This document shows, piece after piece, positions 20,982 through 30,749 of a stretch of DNA of 64,000 bases. Every line of letters begins with the position of its first letter. The stretch's first letter is position 1. The position numbers and the translations under genes are program-made. The DNA lies in the NCBI RefSeq assembly GCF_003332885.2, contig NZ_QOWJ01000001.1, forward strand, positions 930,001-994,000, written 5' to 3'. Source of the DNA: Paracnuella aquatica (GTDB lineage: Bacteria > Bacteroidota > Bacteroidia > Chitinophagales > Chitinophagaceae). The notes under the pieces were generated by a model that saw only the letters and a program-made list of their open reading frames with translations, did no database searches and had not been told where the DNA came from.

Positions 20982-22814
20982 TTACCAGCCTTCGTTCTGA
21001 CCGAACGAGGGGTAAAGGTTTACCTGGTTGTTGGGCAGGGGCAGCCAGTTGTGTTTCTTTTCAAAAACACGGGTTACCACTACACGTTCGCGCAGGTTGA
21101 TTGGTTTGCCGTTGGGGCCGCGATCAAAGTCGATCACCGTTTTTTCGCGGTATTTCATTTGGTCGGCAACATTCCAGCGACGGAGGTCGTGCCAGCGCAG
21201 GCCTTCAAAAGCCAGTTCAACAGCCCTTTCACGCATCAGTTCGCTCATAAAGGCTTCTTTCGAACCCAGGAACCGTTGGTCAACACCAGGGATGCCAGCT
21301 CTTGTTCTTACTTTATTTACAGCTTCAACTGCGGTTAAAGTGCCGGGTACGCTGCTTTGCGGTGTGCCGTAGCCATGCAATACAGCTTCGGCATACATCA
21401 GGTAAACGTCGGCCAAACGGAGGTAAGGCACTACGATGTTGATGTTGTTCCACTCGTTGTCCACGTTGTTGCAACCGTCGGTTACAAACTTGCGCACCAG
21501 GTAGCCCGAACGGCTTGCAGTGCTTTCCAGGCGCAGGTTGCCGCCGTTGAACAGGTTTGCAAAACGATAGTCGGCATTGCCCGTACCACGGATCATGCGA
21601 ACGCCATCATAAGTAATTGATTTGTAGAAACGCGGATCACGGTTTGACCAGGGATCGGAAGGATCGTAATTGGAACCTGCTGCATCAAGCGGCAAGCCAT
21701 TGGCCATACCGAAATAGTTCACATAGTTGGCTGCCGGAGAAGAAATGCCCGCTTCGCCACCCAGTGGTGGTGGAATGAACATGTTTACCAGCGACCAGCG
21801 TGAACGCCATGATTCGTAAGTGGGTGGTCCAAAAATTACTTCAGGATATCCTGGGTGACGACCATCGGGAGAAATGGTGAATACGTTTTCGCTCCATTTG
21901 TCCCAGGGCAGCAGTTTGTACTGCGATTCCCCGCTTTCCGACATCCGGATCACACGGGCAAATGCATCAGCAGCTTGTTTGCTCAGTTCGGCGTCGTAAT
22001 CGTTTACGCCGGTTTCCATTTGGTTCTGCATCGGGCTGGCGGCGTACAGCAGGTTGCGGCCTTTAATAGCCAACGCAGTTGAAGAAGTAACGCGTTGCTT
22101 GTTCAAACCTTGTGTCAACTGGCCTACAGGCGAAGCATCCCAGTTTTTGGGCAGCAAGGCTGCAGCGTCTTCAAGGTCCTTAGCAGCTTTCAGTGCGGTT
22201 TCGCGGTAGCTCAACCTTGGCAGCGTCAACGTTGCCGAGCTCGACAACACGGTGTCGATGTAAGGAAGACCACCCCAGAAACTCATTAACTGGAAATGGA
22301 AAAAACCGCGGAAAAACAGGAGTTGGCCTCTCAGCACATTCTTCTCTTCGTCGGTAGCATTCGTGAGCTTGTCCAGATTGGCCAAACCTACGTTTGCCTT
22401 GCGGATGCCATACCAGCTCAGCGGCCACAATCCTTTCCTTTGGGGATCGGTGCCCAGGTTGTTGGGTCCGGAGCCGTTGTCGTCGAGCCAGCTGTTGTCC
22501 CAGCCGCCACCGCCTGTTTGCCAGGCGCGGTAGTTACCGTTGTCAAATTCTGCATTGATGCGGTAGTTGGCGTTGGTGGTCGATAACATGTCATCGCCCA
22601 TATTCCACTCATTGTTCCAGGTAGACTTGGTCATATCCGGAAGCGCATGATATAATTCTTCGGTAAAGCCCTGGAAGCTGCGGAAGTTGGTGAACACGTC
22701 TCTTTCGGAGATGTTTGCATCCAGCGGCCTGTCGAGGTACTTTTTGCAGGACCCGAGTCCAAAAACAAGAAGCAGTACACTTACAGACAGCGTCAGTTTC
22801 TTAGACAATTTCAT
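20982..22814 (-). CDS. SusD/RagB-type glycan-binding lipoprotein (first of two)
   Basis: 610 residues with lipoprotein signal LGSC (Cys near 23). N-terminal TPR part contains SERDVFTNFRSFQGF and ENVLRGQLLFFRGFFHFQLM-like stretches. The C-terminal SusD domain carries VVPYLRLADVYLMYAEAVLHGYG and RERAVELAFEGLRWHDLRRW. It is 18 bases after the first SusC and would be its extracellular lid. By position it matches XusB of xylan utilisation systems. Family is certain; ligand is inferred from the locus. Confidence 0.94.
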   Translation of the reverse strand: MKLSKKLTLSVSVLLLVFGLGSCKKYLDRPLDANISERDVFTNFRSFQGFTEELYHALPDMTKSTWNNEWNMGDDMLSTTNANYRINAEFDNGNYRAWQTGGGGWDNSWLDDNGSGPNNLGTDPQRKGLWPLSWYGIRKANVGLANLDKLTNATDEEKNVLRGQLLFFRGFFHFQLMSFWGGLPYIDTVLSSSATLTLPRLSYRETALKAAKDLEDAAALLPKNWDASPVGQLTQGLNKQRVTSSTALAIKGRNLLYAASPMQNQMETGVNDYDAELSKQAADAFARVIRMSESGESQYKLLPWDKWSENVFTISPDGRHPGYPEVIFGPPTYESWRSRWSLVNMFIPPPLGGEAGISSPAANYVNYFGMANGLPLDAAGSNYDPSDPWSNRDPRFYKSITYDGVRMIRGTGNADYRFANLFNGGNLRLESTASRSGYLVRKFVTDGCNNVDNEWNNINIVVPYLRLADVYLMYAEAVLHGYGTPQSSVPGTLTAVEAVNKVRTRAGIPGVDQRFLGSKEAFMSELMRERAVELAFEGLRWHDLRRWNVADQMKYREKTVIDFDRGPNGKPINLRERVVVTRVFEKKHNWLPLPNNQVNLYPSFGQNEGW

Positions 22815-22832
22815 ATTGTGTGTTTGTAAATG

Positions 22833-25800
22833 TTATAAACTGAGGTTAAAGCCAAAATTCACACGGCGAACAGTTGGGTAAGCACCCTGGCCCGAAGTGT
22901 TGCCGTTTCCCACGTTTGCTTCGCGGTCATCGGGCATTTTGCTCCAGAAAGTCAGGTTGTTACCGTTGGCAAAAACACGCAACGATTGAACGCCTGCTCT
23001 CTTCACCCAATTAGGATCCAAGGTGTAGGAGATTTCAGCTGTTTTCAGGCGCAGGTAAGAGCCGTCGTACAGAAAGAAGTCGCCGTATGATGAACCGTAA
23101 GACAGGGATTTCCAACGAGGCAGCGGGCCTCTTGCATCCTGGTTGTCTTTTGCCCAGTAATCACCCTGATCGAACACGGTGTTCAGGCGTGCACCAAAGT
23201 TGGTTTGGGTCAATTCGCGGGTTACGTTATTTACACCGTAGAACTGTACAAACAAGGCAAAACGCTTGTAGTCAAATCCAACACTGGCAGTGTAGGTGTT
23301 TTGTGGCCTTGAAGGGAAACCAAAAGGCACGTTATCAAAGTTGTTGATCACACCGTCACCATTAAAGTCGATCAGGTTGAAATGACCGGGGAACTTGTTG
23401 TTATCGTTCTGGTCCAGCCTGGTGCTACCGTACACTTCATCCCAGTTGTTGAAATAACCGGCACGAACATGCGAACGAGATTGGCCAATCTGGAATTCGG
23501 CTTGCTTCAGGTAATCATCTAGCAGTTGGGGATCATCGCGGAAAATAACGCGGTCTTTTGCATGGGTGATGGCTATGTTACCCCACAGGCGTACATCGGA
23601 GTTGATGCGCTTGTTGAATTTCAATTCGACCTCGTAACCCTGTACTACAGTTTCACCCAGGTTTGCCGGAGGCGGTGTACCACCAAAATACACGGGTACT
23701 GCACGCTGTCCACCAGCAATCAATACGTTGGTGCGGTAATCGCGGTAAAATTCAACGCTACCTTCAATCAAACCACGGAACAGGGAATAATCCACGCCAA
23801 TGTTTGCTTTGGTAACGGTTTCCCAATGGATATCGGGGTTACCAATTACACTTTCGCGGAACCACTGGTATGGGCTGTTGGCGTTGTTGTTGTTATCGCC
23901 AAGGCGGGCAGATCCACCAAAGCCCCACTGCGTCAGGTACAGGTAGTTGCCGTTGATTTGGTCGCTACCCACTTGGCCGTACGAGCCACGGAGTTTCAGC
24001 GAAGAAACCCAACGCAGGTTCGACATGAATTTCTCGTTCGTCAGCGTCCAGCCAATAGCTGCAGATGGGAAAAAGTCGAAGCGGTAGTCCGGACCAAATC
24101 TTTGCGAACCGTTGTAAGCTCCGTTGAATTCAACAAAGTAGCGGTTGGCAAAATTGTAGGTACCACGGAAAACCCAGTCTTCGCGGAAGTCGGGGAATGC
24201 GCTACCGTTGGCACTTTCATTACGCATGAACAGGCCCATGGTAGAGATATTGTGCCGGCCAATTCTAGCAGCGTGGTTCAGCTGAGCCTGGTACACATTT
24301 CTTCTGAATGTATTACCGTTCTGGAAAGCGTCTGCGGCAGTGCCCCACTGTGGCACTACGTAATCAAATTGGTTTACACCGGTTACGTTGCCGTAACGGA
24401 TCTCGCCGGTGTTCGGATCGATCCATTTGGTAACAGCGCTACCACCGTCGGTGATGCCACCCACAGCCAGGAAGCGGTTATCCACGGAATAGCTACCGCG
24501 GAAGGTCAGGCCTTTTACCAGTGCACCCAGGTCTTGTTGCAGGATAAAGTCGGTGTTGATCTGCGTAGACTTTTCGTTCCGCACACCGTTGTTACCCAGG
24601 ATCAGGGCAGGGTTGTTGGTTGCAACCGGGTCGTTTGGATAATATCCATACGAGCCATCGGCATAAATGGGATAAAACAGGTCAGGCGCGTTGCCATAGA
24701 TACCCTGGTACCAGGCATATTCAAACCCGCTGTACGTAGTTTGGCGTTTACCAAACATACCGGCCAGGTTGGTAGAAAGCGTGGTGCTTTTGGTCAGTTT
24801 GATATCAAGGTTGGTGCGCAGGTTCAATCGGTCGTAGCTGAAACCTGGCGAGTAACCTTTGCCATTGCCCGGAATTTTCATGATATCACCTTCATGGAGG
24901 ATATCTACCGAGCTAAAGTATTTTACAAATGGAGAACCACCCGAAATGCTGATGTTGGCGTTTTGTGCGGTGGCCAGTTTTTTCACCGACTCACGCTGCC
25001 AGTCAATATTAGGATAGCGCTCCGCTTCGGCCGCGTTGGCTGGGTTGCGGTATTTGTCGATCCGCGCCATTGGCGTGTAATCTGCCCATGAGCCGGGGCT
25101 CACAGCCAATTCCCGCTCAATAGCCATGTTGCGGATCATCAGAGCGTCGTAAGCATCATATTTCTCAGGCAAACGCGATGGCATTTTCAGCGTGGAGTTT
25201 ACCGTTACATTAATGTTGGCTTTGCCTTCCACACCTCTTTTAGTAGTGATGAGTACTACACCGTTGGCACCTTTTACACCAAATACGGCTGTAGCCGACG
25301 CATCTTTTAAAACGGAAATGCTTTCAACGGAACCAATGTCCACGCCGTTCATCGAACGTTCAATACCATCCACGAGGATTAACGGACCGGCGGCATTCCA
25401 GGTTCCCTGGCCGCGGATAAAAATCTGCGGATCTTCAAGGCCCGGCATACCTGTACCCTGAACGGTGATTACACCCGGTACGTTACCGGTAAGTGCCGCA
25501 CCAATGTTGGACACACCACCTGCACGCTGTAATACTTTACCGCTGGTTTGGGCGATGGCCGCAACTACGCTTTCTTTTTTCTGCTTGCCATAACCTACGA
25601 CAACCACATCAGCCATTTCCTGGGCTGAAGAGGCCAATTGAATTTGCATATTGCCGGTTTGTCCGGCGGTGAGTGTAATTTCTTTTGAAGCAAAACCGAC
25701 AAAAGAAACGACCAGTACTGATTTTTCGTTAGCTACCGTAAGTGAGAACGAGCCGTCCTCTTTGGTGACAGCTGTATTCGTGGTTCCTTTTTCTGTAATG

Positions 25801-26012
25801 GTGGCGCCACTAAGCGGCTGGCCAGTGTCGTCGGTTACTTTACCGGAAACGGGCAAAGCAAGGGGCGCATATTTGTCGGTACCGGGTGGTGTACCAGCAA
25901 ACGATTGCGTTGAAAGACCGAACAAAGCGATCAGGCAACAGTTTGCCCACACAAAGTAACGGTAAGGCAAAATGTTTCCGCCAAGCGACAAGTGTCGTCT
26001 AGACTTTTTCAT
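22833..26012 (-). CDS. SusC/RagA-type TonB-dependent transporter (first of two)
   Basis: 1059 residues, first gene of the five-gene transport operon. A long positively charged N terminus and signal peptide end near SFAG (40). A carboxypeptidase-regulatory-like domain spans about 55-130. The plug domain (about 138-245) opens with VVVVGYGKQKKESVV and includes VESISVLKDASATAVFG and VLITTKRG. The barrel runs to the C-terminal VNFGFNLSL. Imports oligosaccharides with the SusD encoded 18 bases downstream; equivalent to XusA by position. A long upstream region (26013-26579) with repeats probably holds its promoter and regulator sites. Confidence 0.95.
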   Translation of the reverse strand: MKKSRRHLSLGGNILPYRYFVWANCCLIALFGLSTQSFAGTPPGTDKYAPLALPVSGKVTDDTGQPLSGATITEKGTTNTAVTKEDGSFSLTVANEKSVLVVSFVGFASKEITLTAGQTGNMQIQLASSAQEMADVVVVGYGKQKKESVVAAIAQTSGKVLQRAGGVSNIGAALTGNVPGVITVQGTGMPGLEDPQIFIRGQGTWNAAGPLILVDGIERSMNGVDIGSVESISVLKDASATAVFGVKGANGVVLITTKRGVEGKANINVTVNSTLKMPSRLPEKYDAYDALMIRNMAIERELAVSPGSWADYTPMARIDKYRNPANAAEAERYPNIDWQRESVKKLATAQNANISISGGSPFVKYFSSVDILHEGDIMKIPGNGKGYSPGFSYDRLNLRTNLDIKLTKSTTLSTNLAGMFGKRQTTYSGFEYAWYQGIYGNAPDLFYPIYADGSYGYYPNDPVATNNPALILGNNGVRNEKSTQINTDFILQQDLGALVKGLTFRGSYSVDNRFLAVGGITDGGSAVTKWIDPNTGEIRYGNVTGVNQFDYVVPQWGTAADAFQNGNTFRRNVYQAQLNHAARIGRHNISTMGLFMRNESANGSAFPDFREDWVFRGTYNFANRYFVEFNGAYNGSQRFGPDYRFDFFPSAAIGWTLTNEKFMSNLRWVSSLKLRGSYGQVGSDQINGNYLYLTQWGFGGSARLGDNNNNANSPYQWFRESVIGNPDIHWETVTKANIGVDYSLFRGLIEGSVEFYRDYRTNVLIAGGQRAVPVYFGGTPPPANLGETVVQGYEVELKFNKRINSDVRLWGNIAITHAKDRVIFRDDPQLLDDYLKQAEFQIGQSRSHVRAGYFNNWDEVYGSTRLDQNDNNKFPGHFNLIDFNGDGVINNFDNVPFGFPSRPQNTYTASVGFDYKRFALFVQFYGVNNVTRELTQTNFGARLNTVFDQGDYWAKDNQDARGPLPRWKSLSYGSSYGDFFLYDGSYLRLKTAEISYTLDPNWVKRAGVQSLRVFANGNNLTFWSKMPDDREANVGNGNTSGQGAYPTVRRVNFGFNLSL

Positions 26013-26135
26013 ACTTGATTGATAAATTAAAGGTTTGTTTGAAGGGCCAGGTGTTGACCAAATTGAAACGCAGCGCTGGGTCGCAGGGCGACGAGCTGGA
26101 TCAAACCTTGAAGTGGAGGTAGATTTTCTTCATAT

Positions 26136-26248
26136 AGCAGCACTTTTTAGTGAAAAAACAATCGTTTGGTGGCGGGCAGTTTAGTCCCGCCGGGAAAACC
26201 GGTCGCGTATCCTAAATCACCTTTTGGCAGCAGCACTTTTACTGAAAA
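26136..26248. repeat. Direct repeat pair upstream of SusC
   Basis: Two near-identical 20 to 21-base units, at 26136-26156 and 26229-26248, share AGCAGCACTTTT and a terminal TGAAAA, with starts 93 bases apart. The first also contains a CACT/AGTG dyad. Two such sites upstream of a regulated operon suggest operator copies, perhaps for the AraC-type domain of the hybrid sensor. Confidence 0.5.
26171..26191 (-). other. GC-rich leader hairpin
   Basis: Perfect stem GGCGGG/CCCGCC with a nine-base loop, located between the two direct repeats. It could be a leader structure or a binding dyad. No known riboswitch was recognised. Confidence 0.4.
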
Positions 26249-26579
26249 TGCCCGATTTGTTTGTGGCTTTTATCCCATTTCGCCGAGTCCTGCCCGTTTG
26301 GCAGAAATGACGAGTTGAACCAATATTACTCGCTTAAAACAATTCGGCTCTGCCAAACCTTCAAAATTTTCCATCACAAGCTTCCGAAGTGTTAAAATTC
26401 GCAGAAACGTCTCCTGCCATAGGGCATGGAATGGCAAAAAAATGGTTCAAATGTTTAAAACAGGCAAAAAAGTATTTACAACGGTAGGAACAAATGTCGA
26501 CTGTTTAACAATTTGGAGGCAATGTTCAGCAAATGTTAGAGAAAATTGCAATCGGTTGCATATTGCTTCTTTTAATGAA

Positions 26580-26604
26580 ATGAGCCGCCATTCTGGCAGC
26601 TCAT
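26580..26604. terminator. Terminator after GH95 gene
   Basis: Stem ATGAGC-GCCA / TGGC-GCTCAT with a single C-A mismatch and a three-base loop, followed by TTTT on the plus strand and flanked by TTTCATT on the minus strand. It separates the GH95 gene (stop at 26752) from the control region of the SusC operon. Confidence 0.65.
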
Positions 26605-26751
26605 TTTCCGTTATCTTATTTTCTGAGTGAAGTTTGCGACTGTTTATCGCGGATTTTACTGCCGGCGGTAATTGCTTCTACCGGTACTTAAGCGGCTCAT
26701 AGATCAGCACGAATTTCCAACCCTTTATAGCAACTTTGGACCACAACAGCA

Positions 26752-29238
26752 CTATTGTGCTACAAACGTATACGTCTTACCCCCAACCGTTGGCAGGTCG
26801 TAAACTACCGTCTCCTGCAACGCAATAGGCTGTACCTTGGCTTTTTCAGAAATGATTGGCGTCGGTGTGGCGTCCACCTGGTAATATATATTGGCATTAT
26901 TGCCGGTAGCAGGGCGTAGGCCTGTTCCACCGACAAGTTTTACCGCATTGGGCACCCGCAGCCGCAGGTTGCCACCCAGTTTTGACCGCACCACAGCTTT
27001 TACCAATTTGCCCGCTTTCCATTCCATTTGCACCAATTCGAAACCGCCGATGGCCTTAATGCCCCTAACGCTACCTGCTTGCCACACATCGGGCAGAGCA
27101 GGCAGCAGGTGCACTTCGCCCCCGGCGCTTTGCATCAGCATTTCGGTAATGCCCGAGGTGCAGCCAAAGTTGCCATCGATCTGGAACGGCGGGTGTGCAT
27201 CAAACAGGTTGTTGTAGGTTCCGCCGCCACGACTGCCGGGTGTTACCGGCGATAACTGATTCTGAATCAATTTATAAGCATGGTTGCCATCCAGCATGCG
27301 GGCCCACCAGTTGACTTTCCAGCCCATGCTCCAACCGGTTGAAACATCACCACGATGGGTAAGGGTGGTTTTGGCAGCGCTGTGCAACTCTGGTGTACGA
27401 TAAGCTGATATTTGGTTGGCCGGGAACAGTCCATACAGGTGCGAGATATGCCGGTGCTCATCTTTAGGATCGTCAATATCGTCCAGCCACTCCTGCAACT
27501 GACCATGTTGGCCAATTTGCATCGGCGGCAGCCGTTTGCGCAGCTGCTCCAGCGTGTCGCTAAAGGCAGCGTCTTTATTCAGAATTTTCGCTGCACGGAT
27601 TGCCGTGGAAAACAATTCAAAGATGATCTGGTTGGTCATGGTGGTGCCGGCATCCAGCGAAGAGCCCTGGTGGGCAGCCGGCGCATTCTCCGGCGAGCTA
27701 TCGGGGTTGATCACCAGCCACTTGTGCTTGGGATGTTCTACCAAAAAATCAACATAAAAAGTAGCCGCACCTTTTATAACCGGATAAATGTCCGCCAGAA
27801 ATGCTTTATCGCCGCTATACAGGTAATGCTCCCACAGGTGCTGGCTCATCCAGCCGCCGGCAGCGCTCCACACACCCCAGGTAGCGCCGTCGATGGCGCC
27901 GGTGGCCCGCCAGATGTCGGTATTGTGGTGCGCTGCCCAACCCCTGGCGCCGTACATATCCCGCGCCGTTTGCTGCCCCGTTTGGGCAAGTTCGCGGGTC
28001 ATGCGCAAAAATGGCTCGTGTAATTCGGGCAGTGCCGTTTTCTCCGCCGGCCAGTAATTCATCTGGGCGTTGATATTGATGGTGTACTTGCTGTCCCAGG
28101 GCGGATTGATCTTGTCGTTCCAAATGCCTTGCAGGTTGGCAGGCTGTCCGCCGGGCTGCGATGAGGAAATCAGGAGGTAACGGCCAAACTGGTAATACAG
28201 CGTTACAAAATTGGGATCGGCCACTTTGTTGAAACCTTTCAGCCGCTCGTCGGTGGGCAGGCTAGCCGCTTCGGTGGTACCCAAGTCCAGTTTTACGCGG
28301 TTAAAATATTTTTGGTAACCAGCCACATGCGTAGGCAGCATGGCGGCAAATGATTTTGCGTAAGCCTTATTCAGGAAATCCGCTGCTCGTTTGTCCGCAT
28401 CGCCGCCTAGGTCGCTGTAATTAATAAAATTGGTAGCTGCCGAAATATAAATGGTCACAGCGTTCGCGCCTCTTACCATTAGTGCCGTATCGTTTGCCGT
28501 CAGCGTACCCCCTTCCAGTTTCATCCGAACGATGCCTTTATATTGCACCATACCTTTCACCGACTCATGGTCGGAGGTAATCCCGGAAATGGTCAGCTCT
28601 TTTGCAGGTGTGGTAGCAATGGTAGCCCGCTTTTGCGGCGTTGCAAAAGTGGCGCCAAACGACAGGCTCCCCGCTTTGTTGGCACTTAGCCGCATCACTA
28701 CTACCCTATCGGGAAATGATGCAATGGCCTGCCGCGTGTAGGTGACGCCATTGGCCGTGTAGGTTGTTGTGGCAACAGCCCGTTCGATATCCAGTTCGCG
28801 GCGATAGTCCGAAAAATTTTCGTGTCCTTCAAAAGCCAGTTGCAGGCTGCCAATGGGTTCAAACTTTTGCCCGTGTGATTTTTTGGTGATGATCACCCGG
28901 TTTGCCAGGCGCTCCGCTTCTTTTTGTTTGCCGTCAAAAATGAGTTGTCGCACCAGTGCCAGCGAATCCAGCGCCAACGGGTTGTCGTTGCGATTGGGGC
29001 CTCCGCTCCAAACCGTATGCTCGTTCAACTGGATGAGCTCTTTTTCCACATTGCCATAGATCATGGCACCCATGCGGCCGTTGCCGATCGGCAACGCATT
29101 TTCCCAAACACGGCCCGATGGCTGTTTATACCAAAGCTTTAAGGGCTGTTTCGGCTGTGCCAGGCCGTTAGCTGCAAGGAGCATTAAAAAAAAGAGCACC
29201 AGAAAACCGCACTTGCGGCACGCATGGTTGATCATCAT
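26752..29238 (-). CDS. GH95 alpha-L-fucosidase / alpha-L-galactosidase
   Basis: 828 residues with signal peptide (ends near GLAQ, about 28). The N-terminal beta-sandwich starts with KLWYKQPSGRVWENALPIGNG, a GH95 hallmark. The alpha/alpha barrel carries NINAQMNYWPA (about 384-395, the two Asn that activate water in family members) and NPDSSPENAP (about 507-516, including the probable acid Glu). The C-terminal sandwich has IDGNFGCTSGITEMLMQS. GH95 enzymes cleave alpha-1,2-L-fucose; in complex xylan loci some cleave terminal L-galactose, which fits this setting. It has its own terminator and a gap of about 350 bases upstream, so it is probably a separate unit. Family is sure; substrate is inferred. 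Confidence 0.93.
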   Translation of the reverse strand: MMINHACRKCGFLVLFFLMLLAANGLAQPKQPLKLWYKQPSGRVWENALPIGNGRMGAMIYGNVEKELIQLNEHTVWSGGPNRNDNPLALDSLALVRQLIFDGKQKEAERLANRVIITKKSHGQKFEPIGSLQLAFEGHENFSDYRRELDIERAVATTTYTANGVTYTRQAIASFPDRVVVMRLSANKAGSLSFGATFATPQKRATIATTPAKELTISGITSDHESVKGMVQYKGIVRMKLEGGTLTANDTALMVRGANAVTIYISAATNFINYSDLGGDADKRAADFLNKAYAKSFAAMLPTHVAGYQKYFNRVKLDLGTTEAASLPTDERLKGFNKVADPNFVTLYYQFGRYLLISSSQPGGQPANLQGIWNDKINPPWDSKYTININAQMNYWPAEKTALPELHEPFLRMTRELAQTGQQTARDMYGARGWAAHHNTDIWRATGAIDGATWGVWSAAGGWMSQHLWEHYLYSGDKAFLADIYPVIKGAATFYVDFLVEHPKHKWLVINPDSSPENAPAAHQGSSLDAGTTMTNQIIFELFSTAIRAAKILNKDAAFSDTLEQLRKRLPPMQIGQHGQLQEWLDDIDDPKDEHRHISHLYGLFPANQISAYRTPELHSAAKTTLTHRGDVSTGWSMGWKVNWWARMLDGNHAYKLIQNQLSPVTPGSRGGGTYNNLFDAHPPFQIDGNFGCTSGITEMLMQSAGGEVHLLPALPDVWQAGSVRGIKAIGGFELVQMEWKAGKLVKAVVRSKLGGNLRLRVPNAVKLVGGTGLRPATGNNANIYYQVDATPTPIISEKAKVQPIALQETVVYDLPTVGGKTYTFVAQ

Positions 29239-29587
29239 AGCAAAAAGGGTTGTTTCAAGATGGCTGCATCAAGGTACGCATGTGTACTGAACCATTCCGA
29301 AAATTAAAAACGAAAAAGTTTTTACCGAAGCAAAAACATGAGAAGGGAATGAGGCAAGACAACGATCACGATCGACAAGCAGCGATGCGCCGAATCCGGC
29401 AAAAAACATTGTTCACCGATTCAGTGGTCAGTGCAAAATTTTGCCCGTCGCCTGTTAACATCGACAAAGAGATATAAACACAGCGCACTATCGTTTTGAT
29501 CCAATAGTGCGCTGTTATATTCCTTACTAATGCGAGGCTCTATGATAGTATTGGCTGCGGCTGCTGTTCTTTTCGTTTAAAGATGAT
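29239..29587. other. Intergenic region between GH10 and GH95 genes
   Basis: About 350 bases with no credible gene. It contains the GH10 terminator (29480-29515) and presumably the minus-strand promoter of GH95, for which I could not find a clean consensus. Confidence 0.5.
29480..29515 (-). terminator. Strong hairpin after the GH10 gene
   Basis: A 12-base perfect stem (ACAGCGCACTAT / ATAGTGCGCTGT, with the outermost base pair included in part) around a 12-base loop, about 75 bases past the GH10 stop codon. It probably ends the GH8-to-GH10 transcript. Confidence 0.65.
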
Positions 29588-30718
29588 TTATAGCGGCGCA
29601 GCTGCACTGGGCGCTCCTTTCGTTGCAAATTCAATTACATCCCAGTAAGCCTTTTTAGGCTGGCGGTTTACGTCGAACAGCAGCGGAAAGTTTTTACGGC
29701 CACGGCCATCCAGCCAGGTGTACTGGTCGCTCAGGTTCCAAAATGTAACCCCTGTAAGCTTGCCTTTATTTTGACGGAACACGTCAAAAATCATCTGGTA
29801 TTTTTCACGTTGTGCGGCTTCCATTTCCGGAGTGTACACCGCAGTCGTATCGCGTTGGCCGCGAATCAACTGGCCGCCCTGGCGACCGGCGTATACCGAA
29901 ACATCGAGCTCGGTTACCTGCACCTGCAAGCCCAGTGAGGAAAACATCTGAATGGATTTTTCCAGCTCTTCACGCGACGGGTTGTTGATGGACCAATGTC
30001 CCTGCAGCCCAACACCATGAATGGGCACACCTGCTTCTTTCAGGCGTTTTACCATCTGGAAAATCTTTTCCCGCTTCTTTGGATTTTCCGTGTTGTAGTC
30101 ATTGTAAAAAAGCACTGCCTTTGGATCTGCCGCGTGGGCATACCGAAATGCTTTTTCAATAAACTCGTCGCCGGTGATTTTGGTCCACTGGGTGCTGCGG
30201 TAAAAAACAGAATCTCTGTCGTCGATCACTTCGTTTACCACATCCCATGCGTAGATGCGGTCTTTATAACGGTTCACAACCGTGTTGATATGGCTTTGCA
30301 AACGCTGCAGCAGCAACTCTTTCGAGGCATCGCCGCCCTCCGCGTTTTTAAACATCCAGGCCGGTGCCTGCGAGTGCCAGCAAAGGGTATGACCCCGAAG
30401 TTTCAGACCATGTTTTTTTGCAAAATTGGCAATAGCATCTGCATCATCCCAAAAGTATTCGTTCTCTTTTGGATGGATGGGTCCCATCTTCATTGCATTC
30501 TCCGCAGTAATGCTGTTGAAATGGTTTACGATCAACGCCGAGTCTGGCCCTTTCAACTGGCGTGGTGTAACGGCACCACCCACGAGGAAATAATCTTTGT
30601 AATAATCTTTCAACCCCTTGGGGGCGTTGGTCGCACTGCCGGCGTTCTTACTGGTACTGCATTGTACCAATGCAATGGGCGCAACGGCAGCTAAAAGCAA
30701 TTTCGAAATGGTGTTCAT
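29588..30718 (-). CDS. GH10 endo-beta-1,4-xylanase, lipoprotein
   Basis: 376 residues from the ATG at 30718; the open frame runs further upstream to 30835 but that part overlaps the previous gene and lacks signal-peptide character. Lipobox ALVQC gives lipidated Cys20, so it is membrane-anchored, possibly on the surface. A single GH10 barrel with acid/base Glu163 (WDVVNEV) and nucleophile Glu270 (TELDVS). No carbohydrate-binding insert, unlike the large Xyn10C of gut Bacteroidetes. It cuts the xylan backbone to oligosaccharides. Last gene of the GH8-GH43-CE6-GH43-GH10 run, 31 bases after the GH43 gene. Confidence 0.94.
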   Translation of the reverse strand: MNTISKLLLAAVAPIALVQCSTSKNAGSATNAPKGLKDYYKDYFLVGGAVTPRQLKGPDSALIVNHFNSITAENAMKMGPIHPKENEYFWDDADAIANFAKKHGLKLRGHTLCWHSQAPAWMFKNAEGGDASKELLLQRLQSHINTVVNRYKDRIYAWDVVNEVIDDRDSVFYRSTQWTKITGDEFIEKAFRYAHAADPKAVLFYNDYNTENPKKREKIFQMVKRLKEAGVPIHGVGLQGHWSINNPSREELEKSIQMFSSLGLQVQVTELDVSVYAGRQGGQLIRGQRDTTAVYTPEMEAAQREKYQMIFDVFRQNKGKLTGVTFWNLSDQYTWLDGRGRKNFPLLFDVNRQPKKAYWDVIEFATKGAPSAAAPL

Positions 30719-30749
30719 GATGGCTATTCGGTCGTTTGGTGATGAATTA

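Larger units (their letters stand above)
26013..26579 (-). promoter_or_regulatory. Probable control region of the SusC/SusD operon
   Basis: About 570 bases without a credible gene lie upstream of SusC. Visible structure: two copies of AGCAGCACTTTT followed by TGAAAA (26136-26156 and 26229-26248), a GC-rich hairpin at 26171-26191, and a weaker CTGCC/GGCAG hairpin at 26290-26304. No perfect TAnnTTTG element on the minus strand was found, so the exact promoter is not located. The divergent hybrid sensor of the locus is a likely regulator. Confidence 0.5.

Noticed and set aside
23526-25091. Open frame of 521 codons on the plus strand opposite the first SusC gene
   Set aside because: It is an antisense shadow of a well-supported SusC gene with no family features, signal or start context.
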